A stretch of 50,666 bases of DNA from Candidatus Poseidonia sp. Lineage in GTDB: Archaea; Thermoplasmatota; Poseidoniia; Poseidoniales; Poseidoniaceae. Every line of letters begins with the position of its first letter. The first letter of the stretch is position 1. Under the pieces are notes generated by a model that worked only from the letters and a program-made list of their open reading frames with translations, ran no database searches and was not told where the DNA came from. Position numbers and translations under genes: made by a program. Positions 1-8,157 of this stretch are shown here, piece after piece. The stretch is taken from NCBI GenBank assembly GCA_029250625.1, contig JAQXEX010000087.1, forward strand, positions 1-50,666, given 5' to 3'.

Positions 1-1
1 T

Positions 2-436
2 ATGGTAGCACAACGGCTCTATGACCGGGAATGTCCCAACAACAAAGGGGAATTGTGGCCAAAAGGAACCTTCCACCCATTACGGGCCGTTCATGTTGGT
101 ATGCCGGCATTTACACTGAAGAAAAACTCCTGGCGCACCCGCCAAGAAGCACTGTATCTTTTGAGCGATACCATCACAAAGAATACCATGGATGTCAATC
201 TTGAAACCTTCACTCGCCTTCTGCGAGGCTGGGCGCCCATGGTTGCCGATTTTGAAGAAGAATTGGGATGTAAAGAACTCCCGAAGGGCGCCTTTTTGCT
301 GACAACAAATCTCGGCTCAAGAACCGAGATGATTTCAGTATGGATTGGTGCTCGTGTCACACTCATGGTGGACCTTTCAGAACAAAACCTCCTGCGCAAA
401 AAACTTGACCTTCCATGGCGAGATGAGGAGGAATAA
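2..436 (+). CDS. Hypothetical protein, possibly cut by the window start
   Basis: An open frame runs from the first bases of the window to a TAA at 434-436. An ATG sits at base 2, but the frame may continue upstream, so the 144 residues may be only the C-terminal part. I recognise no family. The product is soluble-looking, with no signal peptide or membrane segment, and ends in a charged WRDEEE tail. Its last codons hold the strong Shine-Dalgarno GAGGAGGA used by the next gene four bases downstream, so the two genes are probably co-transcribed. That coupling is the best support that it is real. Confidence 0.6.
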   Translation: MVAQRLYDRECPNNKGELWPKGTFHPLRAVHVGMPAFTLKKNSWRTRQEALYLLSDTITKNTMDVNLETFTRLLRGWAPMVADFEEELGCKELPKGAFLLTTNLGSRTEMISVWIGARVTLMVDLSEQNLLRKKLDLPWRDEEE

Positions 437-439
437 GTC

Positions 440-1612
440 ATGAAGACAAAGACTTCCCTGCTTGTTGTAACCGTGCTCATCTGTCTTCTTTCACCGTTAG
501 GCTGGGCCCAAACCCCGCTTGTAGTCCACGCATCGTCACCAATCAGCACCACAGAATACAGGGCGGTAGAGGAAGTGTTTGTCACCGAAGATTCACCAAA
601 CTATACTCCGAGTCAGGATGAAGATACCGTTCGATGGGTCTGGTGGTCCTGGAGTGAAACGACCGGTTCAGATTGGCCTGACGATGATGCAATGTACAGA
701 GCAGAACAACTCGGCCTGAATCTCTCAGCCCTCAATGAGCCGCATGTCCATCGCCATGCTGTTGAACCGGAGGAACTCGTATCGCTCGCTGGCGATGTTG
801 AAATCACGGCGGGAGACGTCGGATATTGGTTTGTTCAGTTCCACCTGGAAATTACGCCGATCGTCAACCTCTCCAACGACACGCTCCTTTACATCGTCCT
901 CACCGAGGACGTCAGTGAAGACCATCACGGCCGGCGAGGCGTTGATATCGTTCATGAAATGCGGCCTGAAGTAGGGTTTTCTCTCCAAGCAAACAACATA
1001 ACGGAGACAACGTTTTCTCTATCATCGGACCACTTGGCTGCCGCTGGTGTTGACCTGCGACAGATCTCAACGGGGTGGCGTTACAGCCTCATGATGTTCA
1101 ACGAGACACAAGACAATGACTCCTCGATGAAGATACTCGCCCTCGCATCCGGACCGTTGCCTTCTCCGTATCAACACACGACTGCTGGAGGACAGTGGAC
1201 GCCGATCATTCTGATAGCCATCGCCTTTGTCATTTGCAGTGCTGTGATCGCTAACTCAAGAAAGCGGGAACAAGGAATTCCTCGAATTAAAGCTGTTTGG
1301 TCTGCTTCATCATCAACAACACTCATGGTCAAACTTCAAGCAGGAACGTTAGCGTTTCGCACACAGGATTGGACCGTTGAAGCCCCATGGAAGTTCAAAG
1401 GACGCCCCCCCAAACCATCGCTTCAACCTACGGAACAAAAAGAATTCACCGTTCAATTCTCCCAACTCCATACAGAAGATTGTCGATTTGAAGTCGGTTT
1501 AGAGGTTGATGAAATGGGGGCATGGAGACAACACGTCTGGCTTCCTGCTCCTTTGACGGCAACCTCAGTTGAGGGAAGTGTTGAAGATGACAGCACGGTT
1601 GCTCTTGATTGA
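440..1612 (+). CDS. Secreted, C-terminally anchored surface protein of unknown function
   Basis: The 390-residue product starts with a clear signal peptide (basic MKTK, hydrophobic core, cleavage near residue 24). An extracellular region of about 225 residues follows, with many Asn-x-Ser/Thr sequons. One membrane segment lies near residues 253-272, before a basic SRKRE stop-transfer. The 115-residue cytoplasmic part looks beta-rich. ATG 440 is well placed about eight bases after GAGGAGGA. The TGA overlaps the ATG of the following Lrp-type regulator by one base, suggesting a shared transcript and perhaps a shared signal. I recognise no named domain. A surface sensor or binding protein is only inferred from topology and context. 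Confidence 0.75.
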   Translation: MKTKTSLLVVTVLICLLSPLGWAQTPLVVHASSPISTTEYRAVEEVFVTEDSPNYTPSQDEDTVRWVWWSWSETTGSDWPDDDAMYRAEQLGLNLSALNEPHVHRHAVEPEELVSLAGDVEITAGDVGYWFVQFHLEITPIVNLSNDTLLYIVLTEDVSEDHHGRRGVDIVHEMRPEVGFSLQANNITETTFSLSSDHLAAAGVDLRQISTGWRYSLMMFNETQDNDSSMKILALASGPLPSPYQHTTAGGQWTPIILIAIAFVICSAVIANSRKREQGIPRIKAVWSASSSTTLMVKLQAGTLAFRTQDWTVEAPWKFKGRPPKPSLQPTEQKEFTVQFSQLHTEDCRFEVGLEVDEMGAWRQHVWLPAPLTATSVEGSVEDDSTVALD

Positions 1613-2091
1613 TGACCGTGGATTTGGACGAGACCGACCGGCGCTTACTCTCCTTGCTCAACGACGACGCACGTCAAAGTCAACGGCAATTGGCGCGACA
1701 ACTTGGTGTCGCTCAAGGAACCGTTACAAATCGCATCAAACGCTTGGAGGAGTGTGGCGTTATCTCGGGGTACTCGGCCGTTCTCAATCCGGAAAAAATC
1801 GGTTGGACCATGACCATCATGGCGGGCCTACGCATTGTCAAAGGAAGCATGATTGATGTCCAGCAGAAGATCGCTGCCGACCCTCGCGTTTTTGCTGTTT
1901 ACGACGTGACTGGGGACTGGGATTCAATGGTTCTTGCACGGGTCAAGGACCGAGAAGATTTGGACAATTTAACAAAGACAGTGTTCACGCTTGAGGGAGT
2001 CGCCCGCTCTTTTACACATGTGGTCCTCAATACGGTCAAGGAGGACTCGCTTCCCCAACCTGTTCATACGGATGAATCCTCATCCAACTGA
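1612..2091 (+). CDS. Lrp/AsnC-family transcriptional regulator
   Basis: A 159-residue protein with the standard Lrp/AsnC layout. An N-terminal helix-turn-helix spans about residues 5-60 (DETDRRLLSLLNDDAR, then SQRQLARQLGVAQGTVTNRI). An alpha/beta RAM ligand-binding domain follows at about 65-145, with the typical VYDVTGDWD strand. Family members bind DNA as dimers to octamers and respond to amino acids or other small molecules; the effector here cannot be read. I chose ATG 1612, which overlaps the upstream stop by one base; a TTG lies one codon earlier. Its 3' end overlaps the convergent TOPRIM gene by 28 bases. Confidence 0.9.
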   Translation: MTVDLDETDRRLLSLLNDDARQSQRQLARQLGVAQGTVTNRIKRLEECGVISGYSAVLNPEKIGWTMTIMAGLRIVKGSMIDVQQKIAADPRVFAVYDVTGDWDSMVLARVKDREDLDNLTKTVFTLEGVARSFTHVVLNTVKEDSLPQPVHTDESSSN

Positions 2092-2558
2092 TCGATGAGA
2101 GGGCCCAACACGTCCACCAGGCCCGACATCCCCTCAACGGTCTTTGTTTCGGGTTTCAAGCAACGAAGGAGCGTCTTGTACAGAGATTCATCAAAGGCTA
2201 CGTCCAGTGATTCAAGATTACGGCGGCATGTATTCTGAAGTCGCCCTCCAGTCCGGTCCCAATCCATCAACACAATGATGGTCGGTCCGTTGTCATCCTC
2301 GTGCCTTCTTCCGTATGTATCGACCAAATACACCAGTACGTCGTCCACGCTCCATCCGCGGTTCAGCAATTCAATCGGGCCAGTGAACCCGAGACGGGAC
2401 AATGTCCTGCGGTCACGTAAGCCTTCAACAAGAATCGCGCAGTTGTAAGTCCGATTGCGCTCACGGGCCTCGGCTAGCGCTCGAGCAGCATCCCACCAGC
2501 GCTGTTCGGCATTCGCAGAACCCCGGCGAAGACCATGAAAGGAATCGTCGCTCATCAT
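2064..2558 (-). CDS. TOPRIM-domain protein (UPF0292-like)
   Basis: A 164-residue protein that is essentially a free-standing TOPRIM domain. The conserved glutamate is in AILVEGLRD (about residues 41-49) and the DxD-type motif in IIVLMDWDRTGG (about 94-105). TOPRIM folds bind Mg2+ and occur in topoisomerases, DnaG primases, OLD nucleases and RNase M5. Short archaeal stand-alone versions are predicted nucleases or nucleotidyl-transfer enzymes without a settled role. The start codon overlaps the stop of the upstream DUF167 gene as ATGA, so the two are translationally coupled. The 3' end overlaps the convergent Lrp gene. Confidence 0.8.
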   Translation of the reverse strand: MMSDDSFHGLRRGSANAEQRWWDAARALAEARERNRTYNCAILVEGLRDRRTLSRLGFTGPIELLNRGWSVDDVLVYLVDTYGRRHEDDNGPTIIVLMDWDRTGGRLQNTCRRNLESLDVAFDESLYKTLLRCLKPETKTVEGMSGLVDVLGPLIDQLDEDSSV

Positions 2559-2875
2559 CCGCCCTCCAAAACCTCGTTCAATCGTACCAACAGGTCATCA
2601 AGAGCAAGCGATTCAAGCCGCAATCGTTTTTTTCGAGAACGATGACCTGTTACTACCGCCACATCGGCAGTGTTCAGGTGAAACTGTTGAGCGACGACAT
2701 GAACCACGGCTCGATTGGCCTGACCCTGTCGCGCCTCAGCCTTCACGGCGATGACCAAACGTGAGCGCCACTGGTTAAACCCAGTGATTCCCTGCTTTGA
2801 TGCCCCTGGCTGAATTTCAACCTCCATCAAGAGCGCCCCGTCAAGGGTCTGAGTCAGGCACGTCCCGACGTCCAT
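2555..2875 (-). CDS. DUF167 / UPF0235 (YggU-like) protein
   Basis: The 106-residue product matches the small alpha/beta DUF167 family. It has the opening strand VEIQPGASKQGITG, the central RLVIAVKAEARQGQANRAV and the late VTGHRSRKKRLRL strand. The family is widespread in archaea and bacteria; its biochemical function is unknown. I start it at ATG 2875. The frame stays open upstream to about 3079, but that part is Cys- and Pro-rich, unlike the family, and would invade the divergent oxidase promoter. It is coupled by a four-base overlap to the TOPRIM gene. Confidence 0.8.
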   Translation of the reverse strand: MDVGTCLTQTLDGALLMEVEIQPGASKQGITGFNQWRSRLVIAVKAEARQGQANRAVVHVVAQQFHLNTADVAVVTGHRSRKKRLRLESLALDDLLVRLNEVLEGG

Positions 2876-3061
2876 AATAATCCATTTTCCGGCCGGCCCT
2901 TTATTGTCTCTCGGCGGCGTGGAGACTCCCCCTCTTATTGTGACGCTTTTTCGGCCTTTCATATCAAAAAATACGCGAAACGGAAGGCTGGTGAGCCGCG
3001 CGAGACAGACGGAAAGAAGAGGTGCTTCTAGCCCCCTGCAACAAACGCTTAAGGAGGGGCT
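2876..3061. promoter_or_regulatory. Divergent spacer with candidate oxidase-operon promoter
   Basis: This 186-bp gap separates DUF167 from the oxidase operon. An AT-rich stretch at about 2959-2973 (TCATATCAAAAAATA) is the best TATA-like candidate for rightward transcription and would place the RNA start near 2995. A CCGGCCGG palindrome lies at 2889-2896. A strong Shine-Dalgarno, AAGGAGG, at 3051-3057 precedes the first ATG of subunit II. The promoter call rests on composition and position only. Confidence 0.35.
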
Positions 3062-4084
3062 ATGCGGCGGGATAATCAAGGTGATGGCATGGTCGCGGAA
3101 GATACGGTATTCTCTGTTCTCTATGATAAATTCATGTTTTGGTCTATTGCGGTCGGAATTCTAACCTTTGGTTGGTTGTTCCTCGCTATCCTACGCTACC
3201 GTCAAGGCGTCGAGCCGGATACAACGGCCATCGACCATATCGAAGTGGGTTCGTTCCCGGTTGACCGACACAACACGCCATTAGAAGTCATATTTTATCT
3301 GGCCCCAACCGCCATCGTCCTGTGGCTCATCGTTCTCGCTGTATCATCAAACGCTGCAGTTTGGGTCATCCCCGCTGACGATGAAGCGCACAACATGAAA
3401 ATCACTGGAAAGCAGTGGTTTTGGGACTTTGAATACGAAGACGAGCTGACTTGGGAAGACGACGAGACACTTACTTCCATCAATGTTGATTGGCCATCCC
3501 TCGGCAATCTGTACGTTAACGCCAGTGGTTCTGAGGCCACGAATGTGACGGTCACCGTTGACGGTGCTGCCTATGAATTCGCACTTGACCAGCTTACCTC
3601 CTCATTGGAAGTTGAAGCAGGCGACGGCGTAGATTACTTCAATCCAACATCGTTCTCCTTCGTTGAAGTGAGCAATGGCGATGGCGAAGTGCTCCACACA
3701 TGGATGCACATCCCGGAATCCCACAAGTTCTCATCTGCTGCAAATGAACCAATGATTTTGCCCTGTGATATACCCACCGCATTCAACATGAAATCAGAGC
3801 CAAGTGACGAATCCAACCCGAACTACGTCGGCGTCCAACATTCATTTTGGCTTCCTGAATGGGGTGTCAAAGAGGACTTAGTCCCTGGACTTGAAGATGG
3901 AACTTGGATGACCGTCATGCCTGACGACCCTGGAATGTTCCCGATCAAGTGTGCAGAGTACTGTGGTAATCAGCACGCCTACATGACCGGTCAAGTCAAA
4001 ATCGTCGCTCAGGAAGGAATGGACTGTTCCGTAGACACCGGTGTGAAGAAGACCGGTGATTCACAGGATGGAGGGGACTACTGA
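3062..4084 (+). CDS. coxB: Cytochrome c oxidase subunit II (CuA subunit)
   Basis: Subunit II takes electrons from the donor and passes them through the binuclear CuA centre to subunit I. Two N-terminal membrane hairpin helices (about residues 25-48 and 75-98) are followed by the KQWFWDFEY electron-entry motif. A cupredoxin domain comes next, with CuA ligands visible as H260 (HSFWLPEWG), C297, C301, H305 and M308 (CAEYCGNQHAYM). Between the WFW strand and H260 there are about 140 residues, much longer than usual and acidic, so an insertion is present. I chose ATG 3062 because AAGGAGG ends five bases upstream; ATG 3089 is an alternative. The stop overlaps the start of subunit I by one base. Confidence 0.95.
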   Translation: MRRDNQGDGMVAEDTVFSVLYDKFMFWSIAVGILTFGWLFLAILRYRQGVEPDTTAIDHIEVGSFPVDRHNTPLEVIFYLAPTAIVLWLIVLAVSSNAAVWVIPADDEAHNMKITGKQWFWDFEYEDELTWEDDETLTSINVDWPSLGNLYVNASGSEATNVTVTVDGAAYEFALDQLTSSLEVEAGDGVDYFNPTSFSFVEVSNGDGEVLHTWMHIPESHKFSSAANEPMILPCDIPTAFNMKSEPSDESNPNYVGVQHSFWLPEWGVKEDLVPGLEDGTWMTVMPDDPGMFPIKCAEYCGNQHAYMTGQVKIVAQEGMDCSVDTGVKKTGDSQDGGDY

Positions 4085-6417
4085 TGCGCACACGAGTTTC
4101 AATCATATTGGGAGTCCTTCTCCTTGCCCTCGTTGCAACACCTCAATTCACAGCCATTCCTTCCGGAATCGGATCTGCTGGTGACCAGGGATGTTCCTGT
4201 CACGGTGGCGCTTCGCCTGACACAAGTGTGGTAGTCGATGGCCTTCCCGACGTCTACAACGCAAGCGAAACTTACACGTTCACGGTGACCGTCATCAACG
4301 ATGTCATGGAACTCCATGACGACGGTGGCGACGACTGGAACGGACGAGCTGGCGGATACCGCATCCTTACCAGCCACGGAAGTGTTGTAGCTATTCCAAA
4401 CGCACTCGGACAAGAAATGGATGGCGGCCTCACACACACCACCGAAGCAAATACAGTTCGATCATGGACGTTTGAATGGACCGCTCCTGCGGCCGACGAT
4501 GAAAACGTTGAGATGACCGTTTACGGGAACGCCGTGAACGGTGGCGCCGGGTCTGGTGGAGATTACTGGAACGAAGCTCTCATCTCCATCGCAGGAGTCA
4601 ACGCTGGTGCACTTGCCCCAAGCGCAAGCGCCTTGGTCATCTTCATTACTGCCATCGGTCTTGCTGTCGGCCTCATCTTTGTTGGGATTCTCTGGATCTT
4701 TTACCGACGCTCCCCGGACACGTTCACCATGCAACGATTTTGGGATTTCCTCAAGCCTTGGTTGACCACAACGGATCACAAAGAAGTCGGAATTATGTAC
4801 TTCTTGTTTGGTTTCTTTTTCTTCCTGGTTGGAGGACTTCTTGCTCTCTTGTTCAGGATTCAACTTGCAATACCTGAGAACGATTTCCTCACTTACGACG
4901 AATACAACTCGTACTTCACACTCCACGGAACAACCATGATTTTCCTTGCCGCCATGCCAATGATTGCGGGATTCATGAACTACGTCCTCCCCCTACAAAT
5001 CGGGGCAAAAGACTTGGCGTTCCCAAGAATTAACGCCATGGGACTTTGGCTCCTTGTCTTTTCAACACCACTCATCTTCACGGGCATTTGGTCTGGAGAA
5101 GCTGCCGACATCACATGGGTCATGTATCCTCCTTACTCTTCGCTTACGGAGTCAAACATGGGTGCAGAACTTGCAAATTACGGTTCCAACCCAGGAACAA
5201 CGGCCTTTATCTCTGGCATCCTCATGCTCGGTGCTTCATCGACCCTCGGTGGCGTGAATTTCATCACAACCGTGTTTACCATGCGTGCGAAGGGTGTTAC
5301 ATGGATGAAGATGCCACTCTTCTCATGGTCGGTCTTCATCAGCGTGTTCATGCTTTACATGTCACTTCCAGCCTTTGTTATCGGTGTTGCTTTCTTACTC
5401 TTTGACCACACCATCGGAACCACCTTCTTCGTTGCAGGCGGAGACCCGCTGCTCTTCCAACACTTGTTTTGGTTCTTCGGCCATCCTGAAGTGTACGTCG
5501 TGATTGTGCCGGCCTTCGGGATCGTTTCCGAGGTTCTCGCAACCTCCGCTCGTCGTTCGATCTTTGGCTACAAATCAATGGTCTTCGCCATGGCTGGAAT
5601 CGGAATTGTTGGATTCGTCGTATGGGGGCACCACATGCTCACATCCGGTATGGACCCGTTCTGGAGGGCTGTTTTCATGATCACGACCATGTTCGTTGCA
5701 ATACCGACTGGAGCTAAAATCTTCAATTGGCTTGCTACCCTTTGGGGCGGCTCTCTCGTGATGAAAACCCACACGCTTTGGTCTCTGGGCTTCATCGTGA
5801 CGTTCACGCTCGGTGGAATCTCTGGAATGTTCTTCCCTGTATCTGGAATGGACATTCACTTCCACGATTCATACTTCGTTGTGGCTCACTTCCACTATGT
5901 CTTCATCGGCGGAACGGTCTTCGCACTGTTTTCTGGAGTTTACTACTGGTTCCCCAAGGTCACAGGTCGCAAGATGAACGAAACCCTCGGACTCTGGCAT
6001 TTCCTCGTCGGATTTGCATCCTATAACGCAGCCTTCTGGCCCATGCACGCACTCGGGATTATGGGCATGCCCCGACGAACCCACAGTTACACTGTTGAGT
6101 CCGGATTTGCGGAGTACAACATGGCTGTATCGACCTTTGCATTCATCTTTGGCCTGAGCCAAATCCTCCTTCTCTGGAACATCATCTACTCCTCTCGCCG
6201 AGGAGAACCTGTGGGCAAAGACCCATGGGGCGGATGGTCGCTTGAATGGTCCACCACCTCGCCGCCACCAACTCCATCGTTCCATGAGAACCCGGTACAA
6301 GGGGACATGAACGAACGCTACGGCCATCACAAGCCTGATACTGGGAAACTCATTGACAAATTGCTGAAAGCCGAGCCGAAGAGTTTAGTCGTCGGCAAAT
6401 TGGAGGGAGAGGAATGA
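4084..6417 (+). CDS. coxA: Cytochrome c oxidase subunit I with Reeler-like N-terminal extension
   Basis: This is the catalytic subunit of an A1-type haem-copper oxidase, which reduces O2 to water and pumps protons. From about residue 215 (TTDHKEVG) the 12-helix core is standard: H281 for the low-spin haem, H467 with E469 and Y471 in GHPEVY, CuB ligands H516 and H517, K-channel K545, and H602/H604 in the final HFH. The odd part is residues 1-210. These form a signal peptide, a soluble beta domain resembling Reeler-type domains with a CSCH motif (C37, C39, H40), and one extra membrane helix (about 180-205). Normal family length is about 530-600 residues; this one has 777. It overlaps both neighbouring oxidase genes. 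Confidence 0.95.
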   Translation: MRTRVSIILGVLLLALVATPQFTAIPSGIGSAGDQGCSCHGGASPDTSVVVDGLPDVYNASETYTFTVTVINDVMELHDDGGDDWNGRAGGYRILTSHGSVVAIPNALGQEMDGGLTHTTEANTVRSWTFEWTAPAADDENVEMTVYGNAVNGGAGSGGDYWNEALISIAGVNAGALAPSASALVIFITAIGLAVGLIFVGILWIFYRRSPDTFTMQRFWDFLKPWLTTTDHKEVGIMYFLFGFFFFLVGGLLALLFRIQLAIPENDFLTYDEYNSYFTLHGTTMIFLAAMPMIAGFMNYVLPLQIGAKDLAFPRINAMGLWLLVFSTPLIFTGIWSGEAADITWVMYPPYSSLTESNMGAELANYGSNPGTTAFISGILMLGASSTLGGVNFITTVFTMRAKGVTWMKMPLFSWSVFISVFMLYMSLPAFVIGVAFLLFDHTIGTTFFVAGGDPLLFQHLFWFFGHPEVYVVIVPAFGIVSEVLATSARRSIFGYKSMVFAMAGIGIVGFVVWGHHMLTSGMDPFWRAVFMITTMFVAIPTGAKIFNWLATLWGGSLVMKTHTLWSLGFIVTFTLGGISGMFFPVSGMDIHFHDSYFVVAHFHYVFIGGTVFALFSGVYYWFPKVTGRKMNETLGLWHFLVGFASYNAAFWPMHALGIMGMPRRTHSYTVESGFAEYNMAVSTFAFIFGLSQILLLWNIIYSSRRGEPVGKDPWGGWSLEWSTTSPPPTPSFHENPVQGDMNERYGHHKPDTGKLIDKLLKAEPKSLVVGKLEGEE

Positions 6418-7760
6418 GCAGCTCTGAAGCACACGTGGATAACAGCATCTGGATGAGAGCCGTATTGATGGGTAGCACCTTCCTCATCATTGGTATCCTA
6501 GCCTTTGCAACCATGGGAGTTGGTATGGCCAACATCAGGCATCATGATTATGAAGAAGCCGTTCATCATTACGAGGACGCAAAGCACGATTATGAAGAGG
6601 CAAAAGCAAACAATGCTTCGACTGAAGAAATTGCTCAGCTCAAAGCCGAAAAAGAAGAAGCCCACCATCATGAAATTGACGCCCACCTGTCCTACCTGAC
6701 CTGGAGAACGGCTGGAATTACAATTCTCTTGATGTGTATTACCTATGCCAGTTTCATTGGCCTTGGTGGCTTCGTGAATTCAATTCAACCTGACGAAGAC
6801 CACAGTCATGCCAGTTCCAGTTACGGAGGAGACGACCATGAACATCATGGTTCAGGTTCTCCGATCATCTTCGCACTTGGTATCATGTTGTTCTTGATGG
6901 GCTTCCCCGAATTCCAAGCCACGCTAAGTGACATGCTATCTGGCAACGAGACAGAACTCGGAGGAATCGGGCTCAGTATGCTCGGACTCTTCGTTATCGT
7001 CTTGGGTGTCTCAAACTGGTGGAGAGAAGACCTTCCGTTCATCGGAAACGGTGAACAGATTGCAACCTCTGCTCCGTTTGAAGGTCAACACATCCGAAAA
7101 GCAGGTTTGTGGGTCTTCATTATGTCTGAGATTATGGTGTTCGCCACCTTCTTTTCGTCCTACCTCCGTATGCGTACGGAATGGTGCACAGGATGGCAAG
7201 TAGAAGCAGGAAACTGTGAGCAAGTGGACATGCTAACAGCCTCTGATTTCCTTCGCCCTGGTGGTGCTGAACTCGGAGGATATGGTGGACAAGGTGACTT
7301 TATGACCCTTTTACCAGGTGCCATCAACACCTTCGCACTCATCATTTCATCCTACACCATCGTCCTCGCCCTTAAGACGGCAAAGAATGCCAACTGGGAA
7401 GCACCTGAAGGGTTCATGGGCAAACTCATGCCTACCAAGAAGGCGGCTGTACGCAACTACCTTATCGCAACGTTATTGCTTGGTTCGATGTTTATCGTCT
7501 TGAAACTCATTGAGTGGAGCCACCTCGTTGCTGAAGGATTCACCATCGGAACTCAAGCGGGTAGCATCTTTTACATCTCTACCGGGGCCCACGGCCTTCA
7601 CGTCTTCATCGGTCTTTTGGTCATGCTCTATCTTGTGTTCAAGGCGGACACTGTTGAGTTCAATGAAGACAATGCTCAGGGAATTGAATACTTTGGATTG
7701 TACTGGCACTTTGTCGATTTGGCGTGGGTTGTTATCTTCCCAGCCTTCTACTTGTATTGA
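6414..7760 (+). CDS. coxC: Cytochrome c oxidase subunit III with extended His-rich N-terminal half
   Basis: The C-terminal half (about residues 225-448) is a five-helix subunit III core, with AGLWVFIMSEIMVFATFF, the STGAHGLHVFIG helix and the closing YWHFVDLAWVVIF. Subunit III stabilises subunit I and its proton uptake. The N-terminal half is not part of the usual core. It adds about four membrane helices, a predicted coiled coil with repeated HHDYEEA-type segments (about residues 42-90) and a second His-rich loop (DEDHSHA and DDHEHH, about 125-145). The histidines suggest metal binding or buffering, an inference only. The start overlaps the subunit I stop by four bases (ATGA), behind GGAGGGAGAG. 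Confidence 0.9.
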   Translation: MSSSEAHVDNSIWMRAVLMGSTFLIIGILAFATMGVGMANIRHHDYEEAVHHYEDAKHDYEEAKANNASTEEIAQLKAEKEEAHHHEIDAHLSYLTWRTAGITILLMCITYASFIGLGGFVNSIQPDEDHSHASSSYGGDDHEHHGSGSPIIFALGIMLFLMGFPEFQATLSDMLSGNETELGGIGLSMLGLFVIVLGVSNWWREDLPFIGNGEQIATSAPFEGQHIRKAGLWVFIMSEIMVFATFFSSYLRMRTEWCTGWQVEAGNCEQVDMLTASDFLRPGGAELGGYGGQGDFMTLLPGAINTFALIISSYTIVLALKTAKNANWEAPEGFMGKLMPTKKAAVRNYLIATLLLGSMFIVLKLIEWSHLVAEGFTIGTQAGSIFYISTGAHGLHVFIGLLVMLYLVFKADTVEFNEDNAQGIEYFGLYWHFVDLAWVVIFPAFYLY

Positions 7761-7769
7761 GGTGAAAAC

Positions 7770-8144
7770 ATGGGAGAACACGAAACACACGGAATTATCG
7801 AAAACATCTTTGACGGATTGCTTGGAAAGGACATCTATTTTTGGAACTTTATTGTTCTCATGGTATTCACCTTGTTTGAAGTTGCTGCGGTCTTTTTCTC
7901 AGGGATCCCCCTGAAGGCAGTTTGGGCCATTCTCATCGGTGTCGGAATCGTCAAGGGATACGGGATTTCGGCATATTTCATGCACTTGAAGGGCGACCCT
8001 CGGATTTATACTAGAACAGCTTTGTTCCCGGTCGTATTTGTTTTGCTTATGCTTTGGGGAATTGGTTTGTCCAATCCAGAAGGTGTTACTGGCCTACCTG
8101 CATGGTGCACCCCGCTTTCCTCAGATTACGCCACCAACCGTTGA
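7770..8144 (+). CDS. Cytochrome c oxidase subunit IV-like membrane protein
   Basis: A 124-residue protein with three predicted membrane helices (about 24-45, 48-75 and 84-103). It has the pattern of prokaryotic subunit IV (COX4/CyoD-like), including the GYGISAYFMHLKGDPR stretch between helices 2 and 3. Family members are small accessory subunits that help hold the CuB-containing core together. It lies nine bases after subunit III, with Shine-Dalgarno GAGGTGA before the ATG, and ends 13 bases before the Sco gene. Sequence conservation in this family is low, so position in the operon is part of the evidence. Confidence 0.85.
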   Translation: MGEHETHGIIENIFDGLLGKDIYFWNFIVLMVFTLFEVAAVFFSGIPLKAVWAILIGVGIVKGYGISAYFMHLKGDPRIYTRTALFPVVFVLLMLWGIGLSNPEGVTGLPAWCTPLSSDYATNR

Positions 8145-8157
8145 GAGAGATCAATCC

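Noticed and set aside
4190-4205. Covalent haem-c site at the N-terminus of subunit I
   Set aside because: The motif is CSCH, one residue shorter than CxxCH, so I do not call it a cytochrome c domain.
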